Source: an uncultured bacterium | Lineage (GTDB): Bacteria > Patescibacteriota > Minisyncoccia > Phycocordibacterales > PALSA-1337 | Direction of reading: 5' to 3' | Length of the DNA stretch: 14,324 nucleotides | NCBI GenBank assembly: GCA_903905325.1 | Contig: CAIVGA010000036.1 | Location: 1-14,324 of the forward strand | Part shown: in pieces, positions 1 through 6,000 of the stretch | How the letters are laid out: each line of letters begins with the position of its first letter | How positions within the stretch are numbered: position 1 is the first letter of the stretch | Program-made: the position numbers and the translations under genes | The notes under the pieces: model-generated | What the model was told of the DNA's origin: nothing | What the model saw: only the letters and a program-made list of their open reading frames with translations | The model's database searches: none

Positions 1-317
1 CCTTCATCATGCATAAGAGCCTTCCACTTTGGAAAGATCATTGTCAAAAGCTGAATGATAATAGACGCCGTGATGAATGGTCCAACACCAAGCATAACAA
101 TAGAAAGATTAGACAAACCTCCGCCAGAAAATATATTAAGAAAACCGAAAAACTGACTGGAGTTCATCAGTGTAGCAAGATTTTTGGCATCAACAGAAGG
201 AATTGGGATCGTAGCAAGTAAACGAAAAACAACCAAAGCTCCTATAGTAAAGATAATTCGCTTTCGAAGCGTTGGGTCTTTGAAAACTGTAACTACTTTA
301 GCTAAAAATGTATTCAT
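1..317 (-). CDS. secY: Protein translocase subunit SecY (N-terminal part, gene continues beyond the window)
   Basis: SecY is the channel subunit of the Sec translocon in the cytoplasmic membrane; it exports signal-peptide proteins and inserts membrane proteins. The 105 visible codons start with MNTFLAKVVTVFKDPTLRKR, followed by transmembrane segment 1 (about residues 20-36), the short plug region with FFGFLNIFSGGGLSNLSI, and a second hydrophobic segment containing GVGPFITASIIIQLL. These match the SecY N terminus in order and spacing. The ATG at 317 follows the L15 stop codon with no gap, so translation is probably coupled. secY downstream of rplO is the usual spc-operon position. In this cell SecY would be needed to export the large surface proteins encoded to the right. 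The remainder of the gene lies off the left edge. The start is well supported by position and homology. Confidence 0.95.
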   Translation of the reverse strand, partial: MNTFLAKVVTVFKDPTLRKRIIFTIGALVVFRLLATIPIPSVDAKNLATLMNSSQFFGFLNIFSGGGLSNLSIVMLGVGPFITASIIIQLLTMIFPKWKALMHDE

Positions 318-875
318 TTATTTTTTCGCCTTTTTTACTACCTTTACTTCAACAGCTGGCTTTTCAGCTTTGGGTGCTTTAACCTTAGCTGGTTTTGCTG
401 GAATCAAACTCTGTGGAGTTGCACGGTCTTCACGAGTAACAATCTTGCCACCGGCCTTCTCTATCTTTATTCTAGCAGATTCTGACACTCTACAGCCAGA
501 GACGTTGATAGCCTTTGTGATTTCACCACCACCAAGAAGTTTAACTTCTGGAATAACACCAGATCTCTTTGAGACTAGGAATTTTGCAATAAGAATTTCT
601 GGAGTAATTGCATCACCTGCATTGAAAACTTCCTCTATAGAACCAACATTCACGATTGAGCGAGGATACTGGATAGATTTGTGGGAATTAACACCACGAC
701 CGCGCAACTTTGGAAGTTTCTTGATGATGTCTCTCCATTCTGGACGGCGCTTGTTACCGGCACGAGCACTTTGGCCTTTACCTCCACGACCAGCAGTCTT
801 ACCGCGCTTTCCACCACGAGCGACAATCATGCGCTTCATGTTTGGGTGTATTCTTTTTAATTGATTGCTTTGCAT
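318..875 (-). CDS. rplO: Large-subunit ribosomal protein L15 (uL15)
   Basis: L15 is a late-assembling 50S protein that binds 23S rRNA. The 185-residue product carries the diagnostic Gly/Arg-rich N-terminal stretch GGKRGKTAGRGGKGQSARAG (residues 21-40) and the following RPEWRDIIKKLPKLRGRG. The globular core (about 60-150) contains LLGGGEITKAINVS and a final AGGKIV motif. The usual length is about 145-150; the excess is a C-terminal Lys/Ala/Pro/Val-rich tail from about residue 158 that is probably disordered. The gene starts 18 bases after the S5 stop. rpmD (L30), which lies between rpsE and rplO in most bacteria, is absent. No Shine-Dalgarno sequence precedes the ATG. The short upstream gap has the AATTTTCAT element seen before several other genes here. 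Confidence 0.97.
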   Translation of the reverse strand: MQSNQLKRIHPNMKRMIVARGGKRGKTAGRGGKGQSARAGNKRRPEWRDIIKKLPKLRGRGVNSHKSIQYPRSIVNVGSIEEVFNAGDAITPEILIAKFLVSKRSGVIPEVKLLGGGEITKAINVSGCRVSESARIKIEKAGGKIVTREDRATPQSLIPAKPAKVKAPKAEKPAVEVKVVKKAKK

Positions 876-893
876 ATAAGTATATTATGAAAA

Positions 894-1670
894 TTATTTT
901 TTCTTGCCTGTCATAAGCTCTTCGCGAGAAATTTTACTCAACTTTGTAAGAGCCTTGATCGCGACGCGAGCAATGTTGAGGTGATTCTTACTACCAGACA
1001 TAATCTTGGCACAGACATCCTTGATACCAGCAAGCTCAATAACAGAACGAGCCGAACTACCTGCAACAACTCCACGTCCACGAGCTGGGAAAATCATGAT
1101 GGAAGCACTAGAATATTTTGCTTCAACAGCATGAGGAATAGTCATCTGAGCTGAAAGTGGAACTTTGATGAGGTGCTTCTTGGCTTCACGTGTAGCCTTC
1201 TCTACGGCGAGTGCAGTATCGATACCCTTTCCTACACCAACACCAACGCGACCCTTCTTGTCACCCGCAACAACTGCGACACTGAAGTTCATACGGCGAC
1301 CACCAGAAGTAACGCGAGTAACGCGACGAATATCGATGATCTTTGAATCAAATTCTGGCTTAACTCTTTCGCGGTTTTCACCACCACGATTGCCACCACG
1401 ACCACCAGATCTACTACCAGAACGGTTACCTGTAGCGCCTCTAGAAGCACCAGGAGCTCCCATAGCGCCTGGAGCACCACCATGAGCGCCTGCACGAGCA
1501 GAATCACGCATCCTTCTTCCTGGAGTCATTTTGGAAGTTGAAACGGCGGCAGTTGAGGCGCCGGCAACTGTGGCAGTTGAGGCGCCTGCCACGGCAACTG
1601 GAGTAGCAGAAACAACTGGAGCTGGAGCACTTGTTGTTTCGTTATTGATTTTTGTTTCTTGATCAGACAT
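894..1670 (-). CDS. rpsE: Small-subunit ribosomal protein S5 (uS5) with long Gly/Arg-rich N-terminal extension
   Basis: S5 sits at the mRNA entry side of the 30S subunit and contributes to decoding accuracy. The conserved part begins near residue 107 (FDSKIIDIRRVTRVTSGGRR) and includes the double-stranded-RNA-binding-type N domain (to about 172) and the C domain with ARGRGVVAGSSARSVIELAGI (196-216). The whole protein is 258 residues against roughly 165-170 in well-studied bacteria. The extra length is almost all N-terminal: an Ala/Val/Thr/Ser-rich stretch with a tandem VAGAST repeat (27-40), then a Gly/Ala/Arg segment with RGG-like clusters (about 75-100). No closer ATG sits just before the core; M48 and M54 precede only the RGG part. 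The extension is in frame, free of stops and of uniform composition, so I treat it as real. It could be tested by proteomics. Confidence 0.96.
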   Translation of the reverse strand: MSDQETKINNETTSAPAPVVSATPVAVAGASTATVAGASTAAVSTSKMTPGRRMRDSARAGAHGGAPGAMGAPGASRGATGNRSGSRSGGRGGNRGGENRERVKPEFDSKIIDIRRVTRVTSGGRRMNFSVAVVAGDKKGRVGVGVGKGIDTALAVEKATREAKKHLIKVPLSAQMTIPHAVEAKYSSASIMIFPARGRGVVAGSSARSVIELAGIKDVCAKIMSGSKNHLNIARVAIKALTKLSKISREELMTGKKK

Positions 1671-1694
1671 ATGTTTTATTAAAAATTCTGTAGA

Positions 1695-2045
1695 TTAAAA
1701 TTTAAGTCCTCCTTCGCGAGCCGCATCAGCAATAACTTTGATCTTTCCGGCGTAAAGATATCCATTACGATCAAAGACGACAGTGGTAATCTTTGCCTCT
1801 TTTGCTTTCTTGGCGATCTCCAAACCGACATCCTTGGCTTTCTCGACAGGCTTCTTTGAACCGGCCTTCTTTGAATCACAAGAAACGAGTGTATGACCCT
1901 TTGTATCATCGATAATCTGCGCATACAAATATCTGTGAGACTTGAAAATAGTAAGACGTGGTCTCTCGGCTGTACCAAAAATCTTTACACGTATACGAGC
2001 TTTGCGTCTTGCGAAGATTTCTGATTTTTTCTGTAGTATGTTCAT
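1695..2045 (-). CDS. rplR: Large-subunit ribosomal protein L18 (uL18)
   Basis: L18 binds 5S rRNA and, with L5, helps dock it into the 50S central protuberance. The 116-residue protein is of normal length. It shows the N-terminal basic segment RRKARIRVKIFGTAERPRL, the core with FKSHRYLYAQIIDD, and the C-terminal DRNGYLYAGKIKVIADAARE, all diagnostic of L18. It lies between L6 and S5, the canonical spc position, 35 bases after the L6 stop. No Shine-Dalgarno sequence is seen before the ATG. A TATACA hexamer lies six bases upstream of the start but has no convincing partner, so I do not call a promoter. Confidence 0.97.
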   Translation of the reverse strand: MNILQKKSEIFARRKARIRVKIFGTAERPRLTIFKSHRYLYAQIIDDTKGHTLVSCDSKKAGSKKPVEKAKDVGLEIAKKAKEAKITTVVFDRNGYLYAGKIKVIADAAREGGLKF

Positions 2046-2080
2046 GGTATTTGTATAATTGCGCGTATATCTCGTTTACT

Positions 2081-2614
2081 TTATGCGGCCTTCTTTCCCT
2101 GCTTTCTGCGAATAACTTCATCAATAAAATGAATACCCTTTCCAAGGTATGGTTCTGGCTTCTTCTGTGATCGTACGACTGCAGCAAACTGGCCAACGAC
2201 TTCACAATCAATACCAGAAACAGTAATAGTTGTCTTTTCAACAGTAACCTTGAGGCCTTCTGGAATTGGGACAACTACTGGATGTGAAAAACCAACAGCG
2301 AGGACAAGATCCTTGCCCTTTACATCTGCTTTATAACCAATACCTTCAACAACCAATTTCTTCTCGTAAGCTTTGTTTACGCCAGCGAGCATATTCTTTA
2401 TATGAGAAGCGTATGTACCCCAAAGAGCACGTGCTTGGAGGTTATCGCTAACCAAAGTAAGAGTGATAGTGCCATTTTCTATGGCAAAACCGATCTCATC
2501 ACGAAAATTCTTTGTAAGAGTTCCGAGAGGGCCTTTTACTGTGAAAACGCCCTTAGCAAAAGAAGCCTCAGTCTTGGCGGGAATAGTTATTGGTTTTTTT
2601 GCAATTCTTGACAT
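2081..2614 (-). CDS. rplF: Large-subunit ribosomal protein L6 (uL6)
   Basis: L6 binds 23S rRNA near the sarcin-ricin loop and the factor-binding site. The 177-residue product has the normal length and the two repeated L6 domains. The N-terminal part begins MSRIAKKPITIPAKTEASF, with VKGPLGTLTKNF. The C-terminal part has LVVEGIGYKADVKGKDLVLAVGFSH, VEKTTITVSGID and the end motif EPYLGKGIHF followed by RRKQGKKA. The end motif corresponds to the conserved PYKGKGI-type signature of the family. It lies between S8 and L18, as in most bacteria. The start is 39 bases after the S8 stop, and the upstream gap contains CAGAATTTTCAT, the clearest copy of an element that recurs in several gaps of this cluster. 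Confidence 0.97.
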   Translation of the reverse strand: MSRIAKKPITIPAKTEASFAKGVFTVKGPLGTLTKNFRDEIGFAIENGTITLTLVSDNLQARALWGTYASHIKNMLAGVNKAYEKKLVVEGIGYKADVKGKDLVLAVGFSHPVVVPIPEGLKVTVEKTTITVSGIDCEVVGQFAAVVRSQKKPEPYLGKGIHFIDEVIRRKQGKKAA

Positions 2615-2653
2615 GTTTTTGTATTAAATGAAAATTCTGTATTTTTTCGCAAA

Positions 2654-3049
2654 CTACCAAACTCTGAACAAAAGTTCTCCGCCGACCTTTAATTTTCTAG
2701 CTTCTGCATCTACCAACACACCGCGTGGTGTAGACAAGAAACTATTTCCAAATCCACTTCTGAAAGTTCTGATATCAGCAGCTTTGAGGTAAATACGGCG
2801 TGATGGCTTTGAAATACGTTCAACATCGTGGATGCGTGGTTCTTTATCAAAATAAACAAGGCCAAGTTCGAGTCCTTCACTAAGTGGAGCTCCTTTTCTC
2901 TTCTCTACCTTTGAAATATAACCAGATTTCTTGAGGGCGTGTGCTACATTCTCTGTGAACTTTGATCCAGTTACGAGAACAGAAGCTTTGCCGGCATTGC
3001 TGGCGTTCTTGAGACGAATTATTAAGTCTGAAATAGGGTCTGTTACCAT
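2654..3049 (-). CDS. rpsH: Small-subunit ribosomal protein S8 (uS8)
   Basis: S8 is a primary 16S rRNA-binding protein of the 30S central domain, recognising helix 21. In E. coli it also represses the spc operon by binding a similar structure in the mRNA. The 131-residue product has the usual length, beginning MVTDPISDLIIRLKNASNAG and including a divergent RISKPSRRIYLKAADI segment. The family-specific C-terminal STPRGVLVDAEARKLKVGGELL corresponds to the ST.G..t...A...gvGGe signature. It follows S14 by 24 bases and ends with TAG. It is a candidate regulator of this unit, because a structured leader lies upstream of S14 (3260-3380); that link is inference. Confidence 0.97.
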   Translation of the reverse strand: MVTDPISDLIIRLKNASNAGKASVLVTGSKFTENVAHALKKSGYISKVEKRKGAPLSEGLELGLVYFDKEPRIHDVERISKPSRRIYLKAADIRTFRSGFGNSFLSTPRGVLVDAEARKLKVGGELLFRVW

Positions 3050-3073
3050 AAAAATTTAATGTGTATTGAAATA

Positions 3074-3259
3074 TTACCAAGATGACTTCTTAATACCTGG
3101 AATTGCTCCTTCGTTTGCGAACTCACGGAAACAAATACGACAAAGGTCAAAATCTCTCATATAACCGCGCTTTCTTCCACAACGGAAACAACGTCGAACA
3201 ACACGCGACTTGAATTTCGGTGTCTTTTGGGATCTTGCGATAACTGATGTTTTTGCCAT
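3074..3259 (-). CDS. rpsN: Small-subunit ribosomal protein S14, zinc-binding type (uS14)
   Basis: S14 belongs to the 30S head. This is the short 61-residue zinc-ribbon form, not the longer zinc-free form. Two Cys pairs, C24-x-x-C27 and C40-x-x-C43, would hold a Zn2+ ion. The surrounding RRCFRCGRKRGYMRDFDLCR and the C-terminal REFANEGAIPGIKKSSW are highly diagnostic. In the usual bacterial order it lies directly after rplE. Here a 413-residue foreign gene and a terminator separate it from L5, and it is the first gene of a new transcription unit with a strong-looking promoter at 3387-3415. The ATG at 3259 is followed by the canonical MAK start. There is no Shine-Dalgarno sequence; the upstream region carries two GCTTCGCG direct repeats instead. 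Confidence 0.97.
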   Translation of the reverse strand: MAKTSVIARSQKTPKFKSRVVRRCFRCGRKRGYMRDFDLCRICFREFANEGAIPGIKKSSW

Positions 3260-3267
3260 TTTGTATT

Positions 3268-3286
3268 GCTTCGCGTTCGCTTCGCG
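3268..3286. repeat. GCTTCGCG direct repeat just upstream of rpsN
   Basis: GCTTCGCG occurs at 3268-3275 and again at 3279-3286. On the mRNA strand this places CGCG / CGCG arms around a seven-base loop, so a small hairpin could form about ten bases before the S14 start codon, where a Shine-Dalgarno sequence would normally lie. It could hinder initiation or simply be a local duplication. Function is unknown. Confidence 0.5.
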
Positions 3287-3309
3287 GGACTTTTTATTAA
3301 AACAAAGGG

Positions 3310-3348
3310 GATTGGTTAGCTATACCCTTTCGGGTTGTGCTTCCAATC
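3310..3348 (-). promoter_or_regulatory. Compound hairpin with GAAA tetraloop in the rpsN leader
   Basis: Read on the mRNA strand, the 39 bases fold into a single arm: GAUUGG/CCAAUC (6 pairs), a 1x2 internal loop (A / AA), AGC/GCU (3 pairs), a 3x3 internal loop (ACA / AUA), ACCC/GGGU (4 pairs) and a GAAA tetraloop of the stable GNRA class. It lies about 32-70 nt downstream of the predicted transcription start of the S14-S8-L6-L18-S5-L15-SecY unit. A regularly interrupted arm of this sort is typical of ribosomal-protein mRNA regulatory sites. S8 would be the obvious candidate ligand, but I could not match the internal loops to the helix-21 core, so the ligand is left open. Confidence 0.6.
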
Positions 3349-3363
3349 ACTTCGTCGTTCATA

Positions 3364-3380
3364 ACCTTAAAAACTAAGGT
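3364..3380 (-). promoter_or_regulatory. 5'-terminal hairpin of the rpsN transcript
   Basis: A perfect inverted repeat ACCTTA/TAAGGT with a five-base loop begins at 3380, which is the seventh base after the -10 box and an A, hence the predicted transcription start. A stem at the extreme 5' end is known in other bacteria to slow 5'-end-dependent mRNA decay. The S19 transcript shows the same arrangement. Confidence 0.55.
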
Positions 3381-3386
3381 ATCAAG

Positions 3387-3415
3387 ATACTAGCAGATAG
3401 GTGGGGGCGTGTCAA
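3387..3415 (-). promoter_or_regulatory. Promoter of the rpsN-secY unit
   Basis: A perfect -35 TTGACA (3410-3415) is followed by a 17-base spacer and the -10 box TAGTAT (3387-3392), preceded by TGC, an extended -10. This is the best sigma-70-type promoter in the window. It lies in the 183-base gap between the inserted 413-residue gene and S14, exactly where a promoter is needed because a terminator follows L5. The predicted start is the A at 3380, giving a leader of about 121 nt. Confidence 0.85.
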
Positions 3416-3442
3416 CCTCAATACATGCTCGCCCCATAGCTT

Positions 3443-4684
3443 TTATATCGACTTAAAACTTTGAAGGAAACTTGCAAATAAAGCTCCATAGTAAAAATCG
3501 AGGTCTGATCCGCCACCAATAATATCGTATATAGTAGTCCCTTTCTGGAAGACAACGTGAACAGTCCTCGTCATTCCCTGCATAGTTACTACTGTTGCAC
3601 TAGCCCCATCAATTTTTAACACCGGTTGTTGTACAGTCGAACCTACAAAACCGCCCAGGCTATCTATATATGACTTTAATGTATTTGATGATTTGGTAAT
3701 TGTATACACTCCGAGACGATCTGAATCTCCATTAAGTAGATCGACACTTTTGTTATTACCAGCCATGCCAGTTACAGAAATTGAGGGAGGAAGAGTAAAG
3801 CTAACAGTCTGACCTTGATTACCAACACTATTAACATCCTGTTTGTTAACTTGAAAGTTTGGTGGATATTTAACAGTGAAATTTGTACCATCATAGGTCT
3901 GCCAATCTGTTGTGGAAACATTTGAAGCTGAGATTTTTCCGATAATATATTGATTATTATCTTTGGGTGGCGTAGTCCACTGCGTACAAGAATATATCAT
4001 ATCTCCATAACCCAATGATCCAAGTCTGTAACAAATACTTGAGTCATTTTTTGACTTTACATATGCCTCATAACAACTACTTTGATAGGCTCTAAGAGGT
4101 TTTGCCGTAATCCTATCGCAGTATGATACGTCATTATTTTTTATAGATAAAACCTCTGCACTACAAACATTAGATTGTTCAGGAGTTGATATCTGGTTAC
4201 AAAATGAAGTATCTAAACTACTAATTGCTTGACTATATAACGTGTCGTTACTGTCATTTTGTTTAACTATCTTTTGTACGGAATAGGAGTACACGGATTT
4301 AGCAATCAGAAATATCACGATTGGTGTAACAATGAGTATTGGTCCAATAAACCACTTTCTCTTCGTATCGATTCCCGGATTAACCATATCGACAACCCAT
4401 CCGACAAACGCACCAACATATGCGCCTATTACTGACCATGAAATAAGGCCCGAGATGGTTATTCCTATTAACTCAGGGATGACTCCAAACCCTAATCTGT
4501 ATGATACTAGCGACAACAAACCCATAACTGGCACAGCAGGAAGTTGTGTAAATAGTAGGAAGAAACCTATTGCCTCACCATCATGCGAATAGCTAGCTGA
4601 AACAAAACCAAATATTATAACAGCAAGATCAATAACAAATAATGTAATGCAGAGAATCCATGCATATCTTTTTGTATTTTTCAT
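3443..4684 (-). CDS. Membrane protein with four N-terminal helices, Cys-pair repeats and a YPPNF-type C-terminal domain; unknown function
   Basis: This is not a ribosomal gene and I do not recognise a named family for the whole protein. Residues 7-30, about 40-61, about 69-98 and 111-130 are hydrophobic, predicting four membrane segments. The next part is probably outside the cell and contains six Cys at 162, 174, 189, 204, 218 and 233, spaced 12-15 residues apart. They form three imperfect units of the type D-x-S-x-C-x-x-(I/L)...C. The C-terminal domain opens with W261-x-TYDG-xx-FTVKYPPNF (to about 277), a pattern resembling the PsbP-like domains common in secreted CPR proteins, and ends in IIGGGSDLDFYYGALFASFLQSF. 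The gene interrupts the conserved L5-S14 junction, has a terminator just upstream and an apparent promoter with almost no leader, and ends 27 bases before the S14 -35 box. It appears to be an insertion with its own expression. Confidence 0.85.
   Translation of the reverse strand: MKNTKRYAWILCITLFVIDLAVIIFGFVSASYSHDGEAIGFFLLFTQLPAVPVMGLLSLVSYRLGFGVIPELIGITISGLISWSVIGAYVGAFVGWVVDMVNPGIDTKRKWFIGPILIVTPIVIFLIAKSVYSYSVQKIVKQNDSNDTLYSQAISSLDTSFCNQISTPEQSNVCSAEVLSIKNNDVSYCDRITAKPLRAYQSSCYEAYVKSKNDSSICYRLGSLGYGDMIYSCTQWTTPPKDNNQYIIGKISASNVSTTDWQTYDGTNFTVKYPPNFQVNKQDVNSVGNQGQTVSFTLPPSISVTGMAGNNKSVDLLNGDSDRLGVYTITKSSNTLKSYIDSLGGFVGSTVQQPVLKIDGASATVVTMQGMTRTVHVVFQKGTTIYDIIGGGSDLDFYYGALFASFLQSFKSI
3977..4216 (-). 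repeat. Three Cys-pair repeats inside the inserted membrane protein
   Basis: Residues 157-236 hold three units: LDTSFCNQI...VC, NDVSYCDRI...SC and NDSSICYRL...SC. The first Cys of each unit sits in a D-x-S-x-C-x-x-(I/L) context and the second follows 12-15 residues later. The regular spacing suggests helical hairpins each closed by a disulfide, in an oxidising, extracellular setting. Confidence 0.65.
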
Positions 4685-4693
4685 ATTAGTTCA

Positions 4694-4702
4694 ATAATAC
4701 CA
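4694..4702 (-). promoter_or_regulatory. Extended -10 promoter of the inserted membrane protein gene
   Basis: TGG-TATTAT reads on the minus strand, with the -10 hexamer at 4694-4699. The seventh base downstream is an A at 4687, leaving only three bases (AAT) before the ATG at 4684, so the transcript would be almost leaderless. Seventeen bases upstream of the -10 lies the T-run of the L5 terminator (4717-4722), so any -35 is only TTTTTT. The extended -10 must carry most of the recognition. Confidence 0.55.
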
Positions 4703-4716
4703 CACAACATGGTAAC

Positions 4717-4742
4717 AAAAAACCGGCTCTCACCGGCTTTTT
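4717..4742 (-). terminator. Rho-independent terminator after rplE
   Basis: On the minus strand the RNA would form a 10-pair stem, AAAAAGCCGG with CCGGUUUUUU, around the six-base loop UGAGAG. One pair is G-U, which is possible only in this orientation; on the plus strand it would be an A-C mismatch. The GC core followed by six U residues is a classical intrinsic terminator. It starts 18 bases after the L5 stop codon and ends the S19-L5 transcription unit. Confidence 0.88.
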
Positions 4743-4760
4743 AAAATTTATTAGGTAGAT

Positions 4761-5318
4761 TTACTTCTTCCCTTCTTCAACTCTCTTCAAAGGCAAACCA
4801 AGATATTCTAGAAAAGCCAATGTTGCGTTTTTATCACTTGAAGTAGTAACAAGAGTAATACCTAGACCAAAAACATCCTTGAGATCCTCATCAGAAGTCT
4901 CAGCAAAAATAGTATGCTCCTTAATACCGATAGTATAATTACCCATATTGTCCACTGCTGTACGAGAAAGTCCACGGAAGTCTTTTGTGCGAGGAAGGGC
5001 GACGTTTATCAAGCGGTCTAGGAAATCAAACATGCGTGTACCACGGAGAGTGATCTGGTAAGCCACTGGATCTCCTTGGCGAGTCTTGAAAGTAGCAATA
5101 GCCTTCTTGGTCAACTTCACAGCCGGCTTTTGACCAGTGATCTTGGCGAGGCGGTTTGCAATAAGTTCAATCTTTTTCTTGTCCTTAACTGAACCGAAAC
5201 CATTACCAACAACAATCTTGGTCAAGCGAGGTGCTTGCATAGGATTTTTCAAACCAAGCTTCTCTTTCAAAGCTTTGTAAGATTCTTTATTCAATTCGTA
5301 AACTGTTTTGTGGGCCAT
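4761..5318 (-). CDS. rplE: Large-subunit ribosomal protein L5 (uL5)
   Basis: L5 binds 5S rRNA and forms part of the 50S central protuberance, contacting S13 across the subunit bridge. The 185-residue protein is of usual length. Diagnostic stretches are the early NPMQAPRLTKIVVGNGFG, then AKITGQKPAVKLTKKAIATFKTRQG, RGTRMFDFLDRLINVALPRTKDFRGL and the C-terminal FGLGITLVTTSSD. L5 follows L24 by 32 bases. It is normally followed by S14, but here it ends its operon: a strong terminator lies 18 bases after the stop. The gap before the gene has the recurring GAATTTTTCAT element and no Shine-Dalgarno sequence. Confidence 0.97.
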   Translation of the reverse strand: MAHKTVYELNKESYKALKEKLGLKNPMQAPRLTKIVVGNGFGSVKDKKKIELIANRLAKITGQKPAVKLTKKAIATFKTRQGDPVAYQITLRGTRMFDFLDRLINVALPRTKDFRGLSRTAVDNMGNYTIGIKEHTIFAETSDEDLKDVFGLGITLVTTSSDKNATLAFLEYLGLPLKRVEEGKK

Positions 5319-5350
5319 AGTATTATATTTATGAAAAATTCGCGTTTGTA

Positions 5351-5566
5351 TTATGCTTTCTTTACGTTAGAAACATCGATAGGCATTGGTCGCTCGACAA
5401 CTTGACCTTTCTGACCTTGCTGACGTGGTCGCTCATGGCGCTTGATGACATTGACCCCTTCAACCAAAACTTTGTTATCGGCTGGGAAAGCTTGAAGAAC
5501 CTTGGCTGTCTTGCCTTTGTCGTCACCATTCAATATTTTGACTGTATCTCCTTTTTTGACTTGCAT
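5351..5566 (-). CDS. rplX: Large-subunit ribosomal protein L24, short form (uL24)
   Basis: L24 initiates 50S assembly by binding the 5' end of 23S rRNA near the peptide exit tunnel. The 71-residue product has the KOW motif at its N terminus (VKKGDTVKILNGDDKGKTAKVL, residues 3-24) and the following VLVEGVNVIKRHERP (33-47). Usual bacterial L24 proteins have about 100-105 residues. This one stops soon after EMPI-like residues (VERPMPIDVSNV) and lacks the usual C-terminal extension with its Lys-rich end. The reading frame is clean, so I consider it a short natural form rather than a broken gene. It sits between L14 and L5, the standard order. Confidence 0.95.
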   Translation of the reverse strand: MQVKKGDTVKILNGDDKGKTAKVLQAFPADNKVLVEGVNVIKRHERPRQQGQKGQVVERPMPIDVSNVKKA

Positions 5567-5602
5567 GATAGTAATTTAAATTAATATGAAAATTGAACGA
5601 TG

Positions 5603-5974
5603 TTATACGATTTCGGCGGCCTTGGAAGCAATACTCTTGAATCCCATTTCCTGAATCTCACGTGGAATTGGTCCGAAGACACGTCCTGCAATTGGCTCAT
5701 GCTTTGCCTTCTCAATGATGACAACCGCATTCTCATCAAAACGAATATAAGAACCATCTTTACGACGAGTAGGCTTGATCTGGCGAACAACAACAGCTGT
5801 CAAAACGTCTTTCTTCTTTACAGACTTACGTGGTTCTGCCTTCTGTACTGACAAAACTACGATATCGCCGATCTCAGCGTAACGCTTGCGGGTTGCACCA
5901 AGTACTTTGAAAATACGACCAATCTTGGCACCAGAGTTATCGGCGATATTTACGATTGAGCGTGGTTGAATCAT
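5603..5974 (-). CDS. rplN: Large-subunit ribosomal protein L14 (uL14)
   Basis: L14 binds 23S rRNA at the subunit interface and forms bridges with 16S rRNA; it is also the contact point of the silencing factor RsfS in other bacteria. The 123-residue protein has the typical length. It begins MIQPRSIVNIADNSGAKIG and has a VGDIVVLSV-type strand, YIRFDENAVVII, and the signature RVFGPIPREI near the end (usually RIFGPV-REL). It follows S17 by 26 bases. The spc part of the cluster begins with this gene in E. coli; here it continues directly from the S10 part. Confidence 0.97.
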   Translation of the reverse strand: MIQPRSIVNIADNSGAKIGRIFKVLGATRKRYAEIGDIVVLSVQKAEPRKSVKKKDVLTAVVVRQIKPTRRKDGSYIRFDENAVVIIEKAKHEPIAGRVFGPIPREIQEMGFKSIASKAAEIV

Positions 5975-6000
5975 AGTAGTTAATTAATGTATAGGCGTTA

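Noticed and set aside
184..864. 226-codon open frame on the plus strand opposite rplO and secY
   Set aside because: It is the complement of well-conserved L15 codons, has a composition with no recognisable domain, and has no promoter or start context. The same holds for the other plus-strand frames at 1165-1485, 4332-4592, 7271-7579 and those opposite the repeat protein.
3404..3435. GGGGCG/CGCCCC inverted repeat after the inserted membrane protein gene, considered as a terminator
   Set aside because: The loop is 20 bases and no T-run follows on the minus strand; it also spans the S14 -35 box. An operator role cannot be excluded, but there is no evidence for it.
5351..5566. Short L24 considered as a truncated pseudogene
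   Set aside because: The KOW core is intact, the stop is followed by a normal gap and the L5 start, and no remnant of a longer C terminus is visible in any frame.
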